A stretch of DNA of 6,051 nt. Origin: Bacteroidales bacterium (GTDB lineage: Bacteria; Bacteroidota; Bacteroidia; Bacteroidales; ML635J-15). The stretch covers positions 1 through 6,051 of the forward strand of contig SLSH01000363.1 in assembly GCA_007130555.1 (NCBI GenBank), in the 5' to 3' direction. Shown piece by piece: positions 5,188-6,051 of this stretch. The notes below the pieces were generated by a model, which was given only the letters and a program-made list of their open reading frames with translations, did no database searches and had not been told where the DNA came from. A program made the translations under genes and the position numbers. The stretch's first letter is position 1. Each line of letters opens with the position of its first letter.

Positions 5188-5730
5188 GTGAATATTCTAA
5201 AAGGTATAAAGAAAAGAATAGCATTATACAAGCTGAGAAAAGACTATGCTAAAAAAAAGCTCAATGCTGTTGTATGTAATTTGCAAAATGCAAAAAATGT
5301 CGGTATTATTTATGATGCTACAAACGAACATGAATTTAAAACCGTCAAAAATTTTGTTATTGAACTAAAAAAAGAAGTGCCAAATGTCCAAACTTTGGGC
5401 TATGTTGATAAAAATGATTTGGACGGATTTCACCTCCAGCCTAAAGAGTTCGGTTTCTTTTGTAAAAAAGAAGTTAACTGGTACCAAAAACCCAAAGAAG
5501 AAGCAATTGAAGATTTTACAAATACAGATTTTGATATTCTTATTGACTTGCAACTAATTGAATGTATTCCGTTACGTTTTATTTTGGCTCAATCAAAAGC
5601 TAAATTCAAAGTAGGACGAAGACCCCTGAGAGTTGATGATTTCTACGACCTTATGTTGGAAATAAACCCGTATTCTTCTATGAGTTATTTTACCGAACAG
5701 GTATATATTTATCTTAATATGATTAAATAA
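5188..5730 (+). CDS. DUF6913-like protein of unknown function
   Basis: A 180-residue protein that resembles the Bacteroidota-restricted DUF6913 family; this is recognition from memory of family sequences and no function is known. Seen: a very basic N-terminus (1-25, many Lys/Arg), then a strand NVGIIYDATNE (37-47), a segment with VQTLGYVDK (67-75), FDILIDLQ (115-122), PLRFILAQSKAKFKVG (128-143) and an acidic VDDFYDLMLEIN (149-160). It is probably a soluble alpha/beta protein, since no signal peptide or membrane segment is visible. The start is GTG at 5188. The frame is open back to 5155 but contains no ATG, and there is no Met near the N-terminus downstream, so GTG is the best choice. It is divergent from rnpB, with no operon partner in the window and no clear terminator after it. 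Confidence 0.75.
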   Translation: MNILKGIKKRIALYKLRKDYAKKKLNAVVCNLQNAKNVGIIYDATNEHEFKTVKNFVIELKKEVPNVQTLGYVDKNDLDGFHLQPKEFGFFCKKEVNWYQKPKEEAIEDFTNTDFDILIDLQLIECIPLRFILAQSKAKFKVGRRPLRVDDFYDLMLEINPYSSMSYFTEQVYIYLNMIK

Positions 5731-5820
5731 ATCCACTGTTACAAGTTGCAATGCTTTGATAACATTTCGGGCTGTTTCAATGTAGCAACTCATCAACTAT
5801 CTTGCGACAACGAGAACTCA

Positions 5821-5902
5821 CTCTAAAAGAGCATAAGCATTAACCTCTGACGAAGTCCGTATGTTAAAAAAAAGTACAAACAAGCCTGAAAGGGCGTAAG
5901 CA
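5821..5902. repeat. Two diverged copies of a short hairpin motif
   Basis: CTCTAAAAGAGCATAAGCA (5821-5839) and GCCTGAAAGGGCGTAAGCA (5884-5902) match at 14 of 19 positions, 63 bp apart. Each begins with a mini-hairpin (CTCT/AGAG and CCT/AGG). At the second stem pair a T-A (5822/5830) is replaced by C-G (5885/5893), a compensatory change. The motif resembles REP-like CTGAAAG intergenic sequences of Bacteroidota, which is inference. Confidence 0.45.
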
Positions 5903-5929
5903 AATATTATCTGTTTCATCTGCGTTCAA

Positions 5930-6004
5930 TTAATACCGATATGAATTATTTAATAGTCTAATCATCGCTTGATAAGACTAAAAATAATTATCTATCGGCA
6001 TTAA
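5930..6004. repeat. 75-bp near-palindromic hairpin, copy 2 of the dispersed repeat
   Basis: TTAATACCGATA (5930-5941) pairs with TATCGGCATTAA (5993-6004) with one mismatch, AATTATT (5944-5950) with AATAATT (5983-5989), and TAGTCTAATC (5954-5963) with GATAAGACTA (5971-5980) with one mismatch, closing on a 7-nt loop. It shares its left arm with 4417-4452 (29 of 36) and a similar right arm. Unlike copy 1, it lacks the long loop. Confidence 0.75.
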
Positions 6005-6051
6005 CCACTGTAGAAATAATAATACGTCCTCCTTTGTCGGACTAATTATTA

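Larger units (their letters stand above)
5731..6051. other. Gene-free region with repeats to the window edge
   Basis: About 320 bp without a credible ORF or RNA gene. It holds a weak inverted pair AGTTGC (5744-5749)/GCAACT (5785-5790) not followed by a T-run, two diverged copies of a short hairpin motif (5821-5839, 5884-5902), and a strong 75-bp hairpin (5930-6004). The region may extend beyond the window, so its boundary is unknown. Confidence 0.6.

Noticed and set aside
4098..6051. CRISPR array
   Set aside because: Repeats are few, diverged and irregularly spaced, with no constant-length spacers and no cas genes.

Overview
The window looks like chromosomal DNA from a member of the Bacteroidota. 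It is AT-rich. Its genes lack Shine-Dalgarno sequences and start in A/T-rich leaders. Several intergenic regions carry the Bacteroidota promoter pattern (TTTG, about 19 bp, TAnnTTTG). The protein set also fits: a TilS with a Bacteroidota-like C-terminal motif, a tandem universal stress protein, a stand-alone prohibitin-like SPFH protein, and a small protein resembling the Bacteroidota-specific DUF6913 family. The exact order or genus cannot be read from the sequence.

Layout, left to right. A uridine phosphorylase-type gene (33-905, minus) is divergent from a tandem-domain universal stress protein gene (1012-1818, plus). Their predicted promoters face each other across a 31-bp dyad. A prohibitin-family SPFH protein follows (1863-2678) with its own probable promoter and a hairpin terminator, then tilS (2773-4098). 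The RNase P RNA gene rnpB lies on the minus strand (about 5085-4731), convergent with tilS and divergent from the DUF6913-like gene (5188-5730). The last 320 bp contain no gene but hold repeats.

The genes are mostly housekeeping: pyrimidine salvage, stress response, membrane scaffolding, tRNA-Ile decoding and tRNA 5' processing. They do not form one pathway, and apparent promoters or terminators separate nearly all of them. tilS and rnpB are both tRNA-maturation genes, but they are transcribed towards each other.

The most unusual part is the 632-bp gap between tilS and rnpB. It is bounded by imperfect 23-bp terminal inverted repeats (4098-4120 and 4703-4725) and by a 5-bp direct repeat, AAATA. 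Removing the element and one AAATA copy would rejoin the tilS stop codon directly to the 3' end of rnpB. I read it as a non-autonomous, MITE-like insertion. It contains three strong hairpins and a GC-rich tract, and no credible gene. One of its hairpins (4421-4513) has a relative at 5930-6004, downstream of the DUF6913-like gene. The two share 29 of 36 left-arm positions and show compensatory changes between arms, which points to a dispersed palindromic repeat family whose pairing is conserved.
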